Numbered from the stretch's first letter, positions 25,305 through 34,850 are shown. The stretch: 64,000 bases of DNA from Bdellovibrionales bacterium GWA2_49_15 (GCA_001769855.1 MEPP01000026.1:96634-160633), one strand, 5' to 3'. The notes: generated by a model not told the origin, from the letters alone. Translations and numbers: made by a program.

Positions 25305-25883
25305 ATGACTGAATTAGAGAGACTTAATCAACTGTTACTGGACTATTTTACTGAGATTGAAGATCGCTTCAGTTGTCAGCAAAAGATGTTGAAACTTGAG
25401 TGTTTATCAGGATGTGGTGACTGTTGCCTCGGCTCCGTCACTGCCTCTCTCTTGGAAATGCTCCCCTTGGCGGTTCGTTTGTTTCAGCAAGGCCAAGCTG
25501 ATCAGATCTTTCAGGACTTGAGCGGAACTTCTCAAGAAAGTTGCTATTTTTATAAGAGAGAGAGCATAGATGGTGAGCGAGGGCACTGTTCGATCTATTC
25601 CTGCCGGCCCCTTGTGTGCAGAGTGTTCGGGGCCTTTCCCAGACGTGATAAGTGGAACAAACTTGAGTTATCAGTATGTAAAAAGATAAAATCGGAGCGT
25701 TGGATGGCCTTTGAGGCGGCCGTCAAGAATCTTCAGCATAATCAGTTTGAAGAATTGTCATTTTCGAACGTTTGGAAAGAAAAATTGATGGATCTTCGTC
25801 CAGAGCTTGCGACGCAAGAGTATCCCATTAATTCCGCAACGCTGCAGGCGATCACATTTGCCTCGATGTATTTTAGGATGTAG
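25305..25883 (+). CDS. YkgJ-type cysteine-cluster protein
   Basis: A 192-residue soluble protein with the YkgJ/UPF0153 layout: CGDCC near residue 36-40, then CYFY, CSIYSCRPLVCRVFG and a final CKK. These cysteines should bind a Zn or Fe-S centre. It precedes a copper chaperone-like gene by 30 bases, so it may be part of the copper operon. It differs strongly from the protein at 3173-3679, sharing only the cysteine pattern. Confidence 0.7.
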   Translation: MTELERLNQLLLDYFTEIEDRFSCQQKMLKLECLSGCGDCCLGSVTASLLEMLPLAVRLFQQGQADQIFQDLSGTSQESCYFYKRESIDGERGHCSIYSCRPLVCRVFGAFPRRDKWNKLELSVCKKIKSERWMAFEAAVKNLQHNQFEELSFSNVWKEKLMDLRPELATQEYPINSATLQAITFASMYFRM

Positions 25884-25913
25884 CACTGGCCAGCAAAACA
25901 GGGAGTGATATTT

Positions 25914-26141
25914 ATGGTCGCGAAAACATTTCTTTTTGATGTTCAAGGCCTTCGTTGCGAGGGCTGTGCAAAAAAAATTACAGATGCCTTGATCGGTCAC
26001 GGTTTGGCAAAAACTTTGAACGTCGATCTTCCTCAAGGGAAAGTTACCATTGAGGGCCAACAAAGTACGACTGCAATGTCGCTCAAAACTGAAATCGAAA
26101 AATTGGGATTTAAAGTCACAAAGTTCGAAACCAAACTTTAG
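25914..26141 (+). CDS. HMA-domain metallochaperone (CopZ-like)
   Basis: A 75-residue single heavy-metal-associated domain with metal-binding LRCEGCAKK (CxxC) near residue 14-17. It is followed by the copper ATPase after 11 bases, so it most likely hands Cu(I) to it. The ATG at 25914 is preceded by GGGAGTG; the upstream GTG start adds three residues without benefit. Confidence 0.78.
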   Translation: MVAKTFLFDVQGLRCEGCAKKITDALIGHGLAKTLNVDLPQGKVTIEGQQSTTAMSLKTEIEKLGFKVTKFETKL

Positions 26142-26152
26142 GCCACATCTTT

Positions 26153-28360
26153 ATGCCCGCGCAACAATTTAGAATAAAAGGAATGACTTGCTCAGCTTGC
26201 GCTATGGCCATTGAAACGGTGGCCAAGAAAGTCAGCGGTGTGACCGGTGCGCAGGTGAGCTTCGCCACCGAAACAGGAGTATTTCAGCTGGAAGGTGAAT
26301 CTTCGGTGCCGCGACTCAAGGAGCAACTGCAACGACTAGGCTATACGCTTGAGCCCTTGAGTCCTGGCCAGCCTATGACGTCTAAGATGAGCGTCGACGA
26401 AGCGTGGAGAGAAAAGATCAAGCTACTTCTTGTAGGTATCCTGGCCTTCCTGATTTTTTTATTGGAAATGGGCCCCCTTATGCATTGGCCAAATCACCAC
26501 GTGAATCAGTGGCTGCAGGCGATTCTTGCATTGCCCGTCATCGTGTGGCCTGGGATGCGTTTTTGGCGAGGCCTTAAATCGCTTATCCATGGCCACCCCA
26601 ATATGGATAGTTTAGTGGGATTAGGCATGGTGGCATCACTTGTTCCCAGTATTCTCACCTTGGTCTTTCCCGAAAAGGTCAGTGCCTGGGGATTCGAGGC
26701 CCGCGTTTATTTTGAAGGAATTGTCTTCATTATCTTTTTTATTGGCCTCGGCCATTTTTTAGAAGCCAAGGCCAAGGGGAAGACCTTCAGTGCCCTTGAA
26801 TCACTGGCAAAGTTGAAGGCGACAAGCGCTCGGCTTATCACTACACAAGGCGAAGAGGAGATTTCACCTGCCCGACTGAAATGGGGTGATCGCCTTTTGA
26901 TCTATCCGGGTGAGAAAATACCGGCCGATGGAGAGGTTTATCAAGGAGAGTCATCGATTGATGAGTCGATGATGACAGGAGAGTCACTTCGTGTGTCGAA
27001 AAAAAACGGCGACAAAGTTATCGCGGGAACAATCAATGGTGATGGTGTTCTCAAAATTGAAGTGCGAGGAGTGGGCGAGGAAACATTTCTTTCTCAGATA
27101 ATGAAGTCCGTGATCGAGGCCCAACAGCAAAAACCAAAATTACAGCATTTGGCTGATCAAGTGGGGAAATGGTTTGTCCCCGCGATTTTAGTTATTGCAG
27201 CGGCAACCTTTGTGGTCTGGTTTGTAGTCGGCCCGGAGCCAAAGTTGGGGCACGCCTTAGGTGCCCTCGTGGCCGTCTTGGTCATTGCCTGTCCGTGTGC
27301 TTTAGGTCTGGCCACGCCCATGGCCGTCTCTGTTGCCTCCGGGGAAGCTGGACGACTCGGTCTGATGATCAAAGGCGGGGAAACTTTTGAAAAGGCCAAT
27401 GACATTACCATGATTGCCTTTGATAAAACGGGAACGTTGACGGAGGGGCGTCCAACTGTCACTGAAGTTTTATTTCACCCTTCGGTTAACGAGGATAAAA
27501 ATAAGCAGCGAACCTTGGCCATCTTGAAATCTTTGGCCAGCTTCAGCGGCCATCCACTTTCAAAATCGGCTGCTGCTTATTTGGATGATATTGATATTTC
27601 GGATATTGAGCTCGAGACCTTTGAGAATGTACCGGGCCGAGGTCTTTGGGCCACCATTCTGGGTGAAAAGTGGTATTTAGGTAATTTTTCTTTTTTACTG
27701 GGAAACGGTGTCTCGTTAGATAGTCTTCCGCCAGGTGCGGATGCGAAGGCCAGCATTCTCCTCGGCTGTGCCTCAAAACCGTGGTCAGTTATGTTAACCT
27801 TTGAAGATAAGATTCGGCCGGAGGCCAAGAGGATGTTGGAAATTCTCAAAGCACGCGCTATTAAAACGGTCTTATTATCCGGGGACAATCAAAATGTTGT
27901 TGATCAGGCGGCCAAGCAACTTGATCTATTCACGGGCCAAGGGGGCCTCTTGCCGCACGATAAAAAGATCATCATTGAAAAGTATCAGCATCTTGGAGAG
28001 CGAGTTGCCTTTGTGGGTGATGGGATTAACGATGCACCTGCCTTACAACAAGCGAATCTATCCTTTGCGGTAGGGACAGCTTCAGACGTGGCACAAGCAT
28101 CCGCTGATATTATTATTTTGCGCGGCGACCTTTTGAAACTTGTGGAATTTATTAATTTATCTCGGCGAACGGTGGCCATCATGAAGCAAAATCTTGTCTG
28201 GGCCTTTGCTTATAACGTCGCTCTTATTCCGCTTGCCGCCGGGATTTTGTATCCCGCTTTTGGGCTCAAGTTGCCTCCGGTTTTGGCATCGATGAGCATG
28301 GCCCTAAGCAGTCTTTCTGTTGTTTTCAATGCTCTGAGATTAAAAAAAAGTAAAGTTTAG
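26153..28360 (+). CDS. copA: Copper-exporting P1B-type ATPase
   Basis: A 735-residue P-type ATPase: one N-terminal HMA domain (GMTCSACAMA), transmembrane region with the CPC ion site (CPCALGLATP), actuator TGES, phosphorylation motif DKTGTLTEG and the hinge GDGINDAPAL, with helices at the C terminus. These define Cu(I)/Ag(I) exporters of the CopA class in the inner membrane. It shares an operon with the chaperone-like gene. No copper regulator (CueR, CsoR) is adjacent, so control lies elsewhere. Its stop overlaps the convergent rlmC stop (TTAG). Confidence 0.88.
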   Translation: MPAQQFRIKGMTCSACAMAIETVAKKVSGVTGAQVSFATETGVFQLEGESSVPRLKEQLQRLGYTLEPLSPGQPMTSKMSVDEAWREKIKLLLVGILAFLIFLLEMGPLMHWPNHHVNQWLQAILALPVIVWPGMRFWRGLKSLIHGHPNMDSLVGLGMVASLVPSILTLVFPEKVSAWGFEARVYFEGIVFIIFFIGLGHFLEAKAKGKTFSALESLAKLKATSARLITTQGEEEISPARLKWGDRLLIYPGEKIPADGEVYQGESSIDESMMTGESLRVSKKNGDKVIAGTINGDGVLKIEVRGVGEETFLSQIMKSVIEAQQQKPKLQHLADQVGKWFVPAILVIAAATFVVWFVVGPEPKLGHALGALVAVLVIACPCALGLATPMAVSVASGEAGRLGLMIKGGETFEKANDITMIAFDKTGTLTEGRPTVTEVLFHPSVNEDKNKQRTLAILKSLASFSGHPLSKSAAAYLDDIDISDIELETFENVPGRGLWATILGEKWYLGNFSFLLGNGVSLDSLPPGADAKASILLGCASKPWSVMLTFEDKIRPEAKRMLEILKARAIKTVLLSGDNQNVVDQAAKQLDLFTGQGGLLPHDKKIIIEKYQHLGERVAFVGDGINDAPALQQANLSFAVGTASDVAQASADIIILRGDLLKLVEFINLSRRTVAIMKQNLVWAFAYNVALIPLAAGILYPAFGLKLPPVLASMSMALSSLSVVFNALRLKKSKV

Positions 28361-29520
28361 CGCCGTGTGAAGAGGGCAAGACATTCCAGATGTGGAGTGA
28401 AAGGGAACATATCATAGGGTGTAACTTCTATAAGCTTAAAGTTTTCTGAGAGAAGGTCTCGATCGCGTTTTAAACTTTGTGGGTTGCAACTTGAATAAAT
28501 AAGGTGCGAGCAGGCAGAATTAATAATCAACTTAATTAATCGTTCTGAGAGGCCACGGCGTGGCGGGTTGACGACAAAGGTGTCAAAGTCTTTTGCAAGT
28601 TTAGCCGTGACATCAGATAGCCTATCAGCATCAAGAGTATGGAATTCCACGTTGGAAAACTGATTTTGTTCAGCTGATTTTCGCGCGAGCATGATGGATT
28701 CATCCGTAATTTCTATGCCGCAAACTTTGCGCGCTTTTTTTGCCAGATGGAGTGCAAAGGCCCCTGTACCACAGTAGAGATCTAAAACATTGTCACCATT
28801 GACTCTTTGGAAAAGCTCGGCGGCCTTGAGGTAAAGCTTGGATTTAATGTCGGGACTGCCTTGAATAAAGGAGTGGGGGCCATAGTGAAGGACCAAGCCA
28901 TTAATATTTTCTTGAATGGAGTGTCGCTCGGTTAAAAATATTTCTATGTCGCCATCTCTTTTGGCCATATGAAGCGGCTGCAGGGTGACACTGGCGACAA
29001 TAAGATTCTCGGTGGATGTCATGAGTTCATCATTCATTTTTTTGAGTCGCTCTAAACATTCCCGACTTCGTAAGGTGTAGCGAAGCAGAATTTCATGGGT
29101 GCCATGGCCGTGCACGAGCGTAATATATTTTAGCTCCCCTTTTTTGCTTCTAATGTCGTACGGAATAATTTGATATTTCTTCATTCCGTCTGCAATTACG
29201 GCACCCAATGTATTCAATGATTCAAGATGCTGTGGGCACTGTCGCAAGTCGTACAGGACGTGGCCGCTTTGATCTGGAAAACCCAGCTTAATATTGGGTA
29301 GGCTTCCTCCCACGGCCCATTTAGTCTTGGCCCGACCGCCAAAGGGAAAGCTAGTTTCGACAATGGGATGAATGGGCAGGTCCTGAAAGAGCGTGCTCAG
29401 AGCAAGCGTTTTATCTCCCAAAGATTTTTGATAGCTCATCGTCAGGAGCGAGCAGGAGCGGCATTGCTGATTTTCAAAATAGGGACAAATATAATCTTTG
29501 CTAGTATCTTGATATGACAT
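28357..29520 (-). CDS. rlmC: 23S rRNA (uracil-747-C5)-methyltransferase RlmC
   Basis: A 387-residue TrmA/RumA-type methyltransferase. The N terminus carries the Fe-S cysteines CPYFENQQCRSCSLL and a later DLRQC; there is no TRAM domain, as in RlmC. The middle has KKGELKYI and the SAM domain LDLYCGTGAFALHLA (about 247-260), VNPPRRG, and the nucleophile region IYSSCNPQSL. Close agreement with E. coli RlmC throughout favours rlmC over rlmD or trmA. The start lies 7-34 bases from a divergent radical SAM gene and lacks a Shine-Dalgarno sequence. Confidence 0.82.
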   Translation of the reverse strand: MSYQDTSKDYICPYFENQQCRSCSLLTMSYQKSLGDKTLALSTLFQDLPIHPIVETSFPFGGRAKTKWAVGGSLPNIKLGFPDQSGHVLYDLRQCPQHLESLNTLGAVIADGMKKYQIIPYDIRSKKGELKYITLVHGHGTHEILLRYTLRSRECLERLKKMNDELMTSTENLIVASVTLQPLHMAKRDGDIEIFLTERHSIQENINGLVLHYGPHSFIQGSPDIKSKLYLKAAELFQRVNGDNVLDLYCGTGAFALHLAKKARKVCGIEITDESIMLARKSAEQNQFSNVEFHTLDADRLSDVTAKLAKDFDTFVVNPPRRGLSERLIKLIINSACSHLIYSSCNPQSLKRDRDLLSENFKLIEVTPYDMFPFTPHLECLALFTRR

Positions 29521-29527
29521 AGAGATA

Positions 29528-31192
29528 ATGATGATAGCGTGTAATAAAGATAAAATGAAGATACTATTGATTCAGCCTCCAGTAGAAGACTATTACGATA
29601 CAGACATACGTCTTTGGCCACTCGGCCTGGCCTATATTAAAGCGGCCTTAAATCTTCATCATCCCGACGTCGATGTGGTTATTCGCGATTACCATGCCGG
29701 CCATGGCAGGAGGATGGTAGGGCTGCCAAAACCGCTGCATTATTTGCGAGATTATTATCTTCCGGGAGATCAATCTCCTTTTTGTACTTTTACCCATTAT
29801 TTTCGTTACGGTGCCAGTGCTGTCATGATTGCGGAAGATTTAAAACTACATGCACCGGACGTCGTTGGAATTTCTTGCAATTTCACACCCTATTTTCGTG
29901 AGGCCATCGAAGTCGCCAGAATTGCCAAGAAAGTCTTGGGAACACAGGTGACTGTGATCATGGGAGGTGCTCATGTCAGTGCGGTTAAGCTAGAGATGCT
30001 TCGCAATTCAGAGGTCGATTTTATTGTTCTCGGTGAAGCCGAGCGCCCGATGGTGGAGTGGGTGGAGTGGGCCTTGGGGAGACGGATGTTACAGGACGTG
30101 TCCTCTCTGGGGTACCGGGAAGATGGTTTGTTGAAAATGAATATCGCTCGGGAAAATATCCCAATTCGCGAGATGCCAATTCCATCTTTTACGGACTTAC
30201 CGATTGAGAATTACTTGTTGGGCCGGACTCCCCTGGCCTTCATGCTGACATCGCGGGGTTGTCCCCACCAATGTTCTTTCTGTTCCGTTCATACGACCTT
30301 TGGTTCCTCATATCGCAGGCGAACTGTGGATTCCATTATGGAGGAAATCGATCTGCGTTACCGCCAAGGTTTTCGCATCATTGATTTTGAAGACGATAAT
30401 CTAACCTTTTTTAAAGACGAAATGAAGGTCCTGCTCAGGCGTCTGATAACTCATTTTCCCAATGGGGAAATGGAGTTCGTGGCCATGAATGGTATCAGCT
30501 ACCTAAGTTTAGACGAAGAATTATTGCTTTTAATGAAAAAGGCCGGATTTACTCAGCTCAATTTATCTTTGGTCACTTCAGATGAGTCAATGCGTGCTTC
30601 GACGAAACGTCCCCACACGCTTAGTCACTATCGCACAGTCATTGAAACCGCTTTTCAGTTGGGTCTCAAGGTTATTTCTTATCAAATTTTGGGACTACCC
30701 GGAGAATCATTGGAAAGCATCTTGCAAACATTATGCTTTCATACCCAGTATCCGGTCTTGCTGGGGGCCTCCAATTTCTATTTAACCCCGGGAGCACCTG
30801 TCACAGACCTTTTTCCCACGATGACCGAAGATGATTATGTGCGCGCGCGTTTAAGCGCGATGGCCATTACCACCACTATTTCACGAGATGAAATTTATAG
30901 CCTTTTTATCATTACCCGTTTAATCAATTTTTTGAAAGGACTCCCCATTCTTAATGACTGCACTCTTTCCCAATTGCTCGCAGGTGATTTACACGAGCAA
31001 CTTGCTTCGAACAAGCGCACTCGTCTTGGATTGGAATTGCTGGCCCTGCTTTTAATGGAAAATAAGCTGTATTTTGCAACAAGCAATGGCAAAAGACTCA
31101 ACGCCAAATTTAAGGTTGACCTATTTCGGCAAACTTGGGGGAAGCTGGGTATGATTAGAACCTTAAATGGGGCCACAATTGTCTTATCATAG
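29528..31192 (+). CDS. B12-binding-domain radical SAM protein
   Basis: A 554-residue protein: N-terminal cobalamin-binding-like Rossmann domain (about 10-170, with GLAYIKAAL and VIMGGAHVSA), then a radical SAM domain with CPHQCSFCS (about 242-250), followed by a 150-residue C-terminal region without a name. Class B-type radical SAM enzymes methylate or rearrange unreactive carbons; the substrate is unknown. The first ATG is 29528; MKILLIQPP at 29555 is a plausible true start. It precedes dksA-like, CBS and ligase genes in the same direction. Confidence 0.75.
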   Translation: MMIACNKDKMKILLIQPPVEDYYDTDIRLWPLGLAYIKAALNLHHPDVDVVIRDYHAGHGRRMVGLPKPLHYLRDYYLPGDQSPFCTFTHYFRYGASAVMIAEDLKLHAPDVVGISCNFTPYFREAIEVARIAKKVLGTQVTVIMGGAHVSAVKLEMLRNSEVDFIVLGEAERPMVEWVEWALGRRMLQDVSSLGYREDGLLKMNIARENIPIREMPIPSFTDLPIENYLLGRTPLAFMLTSRGCPHQCSFCSVHTTFGSSYRRRTVDSIMEEIDLRYRQGFRIIDFEDDNLTFFKDEMKVLLRRLITHFPNGEMEFVAMNGISYLSLDEELLLLMKKAGFTQLNLSLVTSDESMRASTKRPHTLSHYRTVIETAFQLGLKVISYQILGLPGESLESILQTLCFHTQYPVLLGASNFYLTPGAPVTDLFPTMTEDDYVRARLSAMAITTTISRDEIYSLFIITRLINFLKGLPILNDCTLSQLLAGDLHEQLASNKRTRLGLELLALLLMENKLYFATSNGKRLNAKFKVDLFRQTWGKLGMIRTLNGATIVLS

Positions 31193-31251
31193 GCTGCTTT
31201 TTGACTTAATATCTCTTCATAAATTCTTACACGCATAGCGTAGAGGTCTGC

Positions 31252-31578
31252 ATGATACAGACAGAAAAATTTGAAACTTTGCTAAAAGGTAAAAAAAAGG
31301 AACTCCTAGACCGCATTCAGGGACTTGTGAAAGATAAAACGCGTTTGGATGGCCCTTTGGACGCCGACTTTGAAGAGCAGGCCACGATGCTGGAAAATTC
31401 CGAAGTGGTCGATCATCTGGATTTGCTAGAACGCCAAGAGCTTGCGCTTATTGAAGCTGCCTTGAGAAGAATCAAAGATCAGGAATATGGTGTTTGCCAG
31501 AACTGCCAAGCGGCGATTAGTGAAAAACGTCTTACGGCCTTGCCTTATGCCACAACTTGTCTCAATTGCACGCCTTAA
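31252..31578 (+). CDS. TraR/DksA-family zinc-finger protein
   Basis: A 108-residue protein with an N-terminal coiled-coil pair (about 1-75) and a C4 zinc finger CQNC...CLNC at the end. It has the proportions of short DksA/TraR proteins that enter the RNA polymerase secondary channel and alter promoter use. The acidic tip is seen as DLLERQE rather than the DxxDxA of DksA, so its effect may differ. AGAGGT precedes the ATG. A CBS protein gene follows 21 bases later. Confidence 0.78.
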   Translation: MIQTEKFETLLKGKKKELLDRIQGLVKDKTRLDGPLDADFEEQATMLENSEVVDHLDLLERQELALIEAALRRIKDQEYGVCQNCQAAISEKRLTALPYATTCLNCTP

Positions 31579-31599
31579 TTCTTTCCGAGGGGAAATGGA

Positions 31600-32094
31600 A
31601 TGAGCACAAAAAATCTTAATGTTGATGAGTCAGTAAAAGATAGGACCTTTGATTTTTTTAGTGAGCTGATGGTTCGGGATCTGATGACCAAAGATCTTTT
31701 TACTCTCTACGATGACGATACTCTTAATTTTGCCGATGAGGTTATGAATTGGAAGCGAATACGGCATATCCCCATTATTAACCATAATTATGAGCTACAA
31801 GGGGTGCTTACACACCGTGACCTGTTGGCGCTCTCAATCTCCCAGCTGGCGGCCTTGCCCGTCAATGATCAAAAGAGTCTTCACAGAAGGATTCGTGTTG
31901 GTGATGTCATCCGAAAATCTGTAACCACGACATCTCCGGGGACGCGTTTGAAAGAGGCTGCCAAAATTATGTTTGAAAAAAAGATTGGCTGTTTGCCCGT
32001 AGTGGAGCATGGCCGTCTCGTGGGGATTATTACCGAAGCTGACTTTGTGAAGTTTTTTATTGAGTGGCGCGTCGAAAAAGATAGCGGCGCTTGA
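31600..32094 (+). CDS. Twin CBS-domain protein
   Basis: A 164-residue protein made of two CBS domains: MVRDLMTKDLFTLYDDDTL through GVLTHRDLL (about 24-80) and VGDVIRKSVTTTSPGTRL through GIITEADFV (about 103-160). CBS pairs bind adenosyl ligands such as AMP, ATP or AdoMet and act as switches on partner proteins. No effector domain is attached. Its location between a DksA-like gene and two ATP-dependent ligase genes suggests it senses energy state for one of these, which is inference. Confidence 0.78.
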   Translation: MSTKNLNVDESVKDRTFDFFSELMVRDLMTKDLFTLYDDDTLNFADEVMNWKRIRHIPIINHNYELQGVLTHRDLLALSISQLAALPVNDQKSLHRRIRVGDVIRKSVTTTSPGTRLKEAAKIMFEKKIGCLPVVEHGRLVGIITEADFVKFFIEWRVEKDSGA

Positions 32095-32163
32095 TCACCA
32101 TTTTCAATTTCTACCTGGCCCGTTATTTATTCCTATGGAACAATTAGCGCTCTGGGCCTTTGA

Positions 32164-33636
32164 ATGATACCTACTTACATCGTTACAGAAAATCCTGAGA
32201 AGTTTATCTTAAAACTTGATGGTGTCGAGGTTATTGCTGCCAAAAAATACCTCACCGATGCTTTTTACAGCAATTTAAAATCGGCCAAAGTTTTCAATCT
32301 GTGCAAATCATATCGCTATCAAGGTGAAGGCTATTACGTCAGTCTTCTTGCCACGGCCAGACGCCATCGGGTGATGCCTGATCCTATTACAATTCAGGAT
32401 TTTAAATCCCAAAATATCATTAAAATCTTCTCTCTGGAAGTCGATGCGCTAATCCAGAAGGCATTGAAAAATCTGAAATCTGATGAGTTTGTACTATCCA
32501 TTTATTTCGGACGAAATATGGCCCATAGCTATGATGATCTGGCCAAAAAGCTTTTTATGCATGTCAAGGCCCCGCTTCTTCGTGCCCACTTTGAGAAGAA
32601 TGGTAAATGGATTTTGAAGAGTTTGCGACCCATTCCTTTTTCCGAGGTTGATGAGAAGCACATTCCCTTTTTGGAGGAAGCCGCCAATGACTATTTTAAA
32701 AAGCGGAGCAGCTTGTCTGCCAAGGGAGTAAAAAATTATCATTACGATCTGGCCATTTTAGTGAATCCCGAGGAGGCATCACCGCCTTCTAATGAGAAAG
32801 CGTTGCAGAAATTTATTCAAGCAGCCAGGCATCTGGGGATAAAGGCCGATATTATTACAAAGGACAATGCCCACAAAATTCTCGAGTACGATGCTCTCTT
32901 TATTCGCGAGACGACCAGCGTGCCCCACCATACTTATCGAATTGCACGGAAGGCCATGGCCGAAGGCCTGGTGGTTATTGATGATCCAGAATCTATCGTG
33001 AAATGTACCAATAAAGTTTTTTTGGAAGAGATCTTGAGTCAAAAAGGCATCCCCCGGCCGCTCACCTTTATTCTTCACGAAAATAATATAGAGGAAATTG
33101 CCAGGAAGGTGACTTTTCCTTGTGTCATGAAACAACCCGATTCGGCTTTTTCGTTGGGCGTTTTTAAGGCCGAAAATCGTGAGCATTTTCTTGAAATGGC
33201 AGATAATTTATTGGCCAAATCAGATATGGTTATTGTGCAGGAATTTATTCAAAGTGATTTTGATTGGCGAATTGGGATTCTCAATAATCGCCCGATCTTT
33301 GCTTGCAAATATTTTATGGCCCAGGGACATTGGCAGATTAAGAATCACATCAGTGAGACAGTATGTCACGATGGAATGGCAGAGACTCTGCCCATTGATC
33401 TTGTCCCCCCGAGAATCGTAGAGATCGCCTTGAAAGCATCCAAGCTAATTGGTGATGGGCTATTTGGAATTGATCTAAAGCAAGTTGGGGATAAGGTGTA
33501 TTTAATTGAGGTTAATGATAACCCCAATATTGATTGCGGGGTTGAAGATTTGATTGCCAAAGATGATCTCTATCTTGAAGTCATGAAGTATTTTAACGAA
33601 AAATTAAATAAGCAGCGCCTTCTGGATACCTTATGA
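32164..33636 (+). CDS. RLAN-domain RimK-type ATP-grasp ligase
   Basis: A 490-residue protein: N-terminal RLAN (RimK-like ATP-grasp N-terminal) domain (about 1-190), then a RimK-type ATP-grasp domain with KCTNKVFLEEIL, CVMKQPDSAFSLGV, IVQEFIQS and LIEVNDNPNIDCG, the last giving Mg ligands. Such enzymes join amino acids, typically Glu, to peptides or small molecules by an acyl-phosphate route. It overlaps the GCS2 ligase gene by 4 bases (ATGA), so both ligases are coupled. The 69-base leader contains no good Shine-Dalgarno. The product is unknown. Confidence 0.8.
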   Translation: MIPTYIVTENPEKFILKLDGVEVIAAKKYLTDAFYSNLKSAKVFNLCKSYRYQGEGYYVSLLATARRHRVMPDPITIQDFKSQNIIKIFSLEVDALIQKALKNLKSDEFVLSIYFGRNMAHSYDDLAKKLFMHVKAPLLRAHFEKNGKWILKSLRPIPFSEVDEKHIPFLEEAANDYFKKRSSLSAKGVKNYHYDLAILVNPEEASPPSNEKALQKFIQAARHLGIKADIITKDNAHKILEYDALFIRETTSVPHHTYRIARKAMAEGLVVIDDPESIVKCTNKVFLEEILSQKGIPRPLTFILHENNIEEIARKVTFPCVMKQPDSAFSLGVFKAENREHFLEMADNLLAKSDMVIVQEFIQSDFDWRIGILNNRPIFACKYFMAQGHWQIKNHISETVCHDGMAETLPIDLVPPRIVEIALKASKLIGDGLFGIDLKQVGDKVYLIEVNDNPNIDCGVEDLIAKDDLYLEVMKYFNEKLNKQRLLDTL

Positions 33637-34850
33637 GTCGGAAGAATTTGCACCTTTTCGAGGGTGTTGGCCTTGAACTTGAGTACATGATCGTCAATGC
33701 TGAGACGCTTGATGTCCTGCCGATCGTCGAGAAAATCCTTAAAGATCATAATCACGGCGAGTTAGTTGATGAGTTGGACGTTGGACAAATTCGGTGGTCC
33801 AACGAACTCGTCTGCCATGTCTTAGAATTGAAGGGGCCTGGACCTTTTACTGACCTGACTATTGCCGCGCAAGCTTTTTCAGAGAGTGTTGCCCACCTAA
33901 ACGGTTATCTTGGAAGTCACGGTGCCAAGTTATTGCCCACAGGTATGCATCCTTGGATGAATCCGTTGAAAGAAACAGTTTTGTGGCCCCATGGTCAGAA
34001 AGAAATTTATGATCAATTTAACAAGATCTTTGGGTGCCAGGGACATGGTTGGAGCAATTTGCAAAGTATGCACATTAATTTGCCCTTTGGTACTGAGGAA
34101 GAATTTGGCAGGCTACATGCCGCCATTCGAATTATTCTTCCATTAGTTCCAGCACTGTGCGCCAGCTCACCAATTTATGAAGGGCGCTTGCATGACCATC
34201 CCAGTAATCGTCTGATTTTCTATGAGTCCAATCAGGCGAGAATACCGTCTATCACCGGTGGCGTGATTCCAGGGCCGGTTTATACCTTTCATGATTACGA
34301 ACTTTTGCTGAAGAAGATGTATCAGGACATTGCTCCGTTTGATCCTGACGGTGTGTTGCAAGGTCCCTGGCTTAACTCCCGAGGTGCCATTCTCAAGTTT
34401 GATTATGGCTGCATTGAAATTCGTCTGGCGGATGTTCAGGAGCACCCCCGAATGGACGTGGCCATCGCCAGCTTCATTGTTGCGCTTTTGCGAGAGTTCG
34501 TGGCGGAAAAGTATTGTTCATATTCAGAACAAAAGCTTGTGACCACTGAACTTCTTCGAAACGTCTATGATAAGGCCAACCGTTTTACGGTTGAGCAAGT
34601 GCCGCTCTCTTATGCCAAGCTATTCGGTGTCACCGACACAGATTCACTTCCAGAATTACTTCATGCGGTCTTTGAAAGGGTGAAGGGAGATTTGCCAGCT
34701 TTTGCGGTCGCATCCCTCGATCATTGGTTTGAACATGGAACGCTGGCGATGCGCATGCGAGTGGCATTTCAGCGTGATAAAGACCTCAAAAAGCTGTATC
34801 AAGACTTGGCCAGTTGCTTGCAAGAAAATCGACTGTTCTCCCCCTACTAA
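33633..34850 (+). CDS. GCS2-family (YbdK-like) glutamate-cysteine-ligase-type enzyme
   Basis: A 405-residue protein of the GCS2 family: GVGLELEYMIV at the N terminus, VDELDVGQIRWSNELV, MHPW, and GHGWSNLQSMHINLP which carries metal-binding residues, then CIEIRLADVQEHP. Relatives form gamma-glutamyl bonds with ATP (YbdK, EgtA-like). It is translationally coupled to an RLAN ATP-grasp ligase, a pairing noted in comparative surveys of amidoligases, hinting at a small peptide-like product. It ends in a CTAA overlap with the convergent leuS. Confidence 0.8.
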   Translation: MSRKNLHLFEGVGLELEYMIVNAETLDVLPIVEKILKDHNHGELVDELDVGQIRWSNELVCHVLELKGPGPFTDLTIAAQAFSESVAHLNGYLGSHGAKLLPTGMHPWMNPLKETVLWPHGQKEIYDQFNKIFGCQGHGWSNLQSMHINLPFGTEEEFGRLHAAIRIILPLVPALCASSPIYEGRLHDHPSNRLIFYESNQARIPSITGGVIPGPVYTFHDYELLLKKMYQDIAPFDPDGVLQGPWLNSRGAILKFDYGCIEIRLADVQEHPRMDVAIASFIVALLREFVAEKYCSYSEQKLVTTELLRNVYDKANRFTVEQVPLSYAKLFGVTDTDSLPELLHAVFERVKGDLPAFAVASLDHWFEHGTLAMRMRVAFQRDKDLKKLYQDLASCLQENRLFSPY

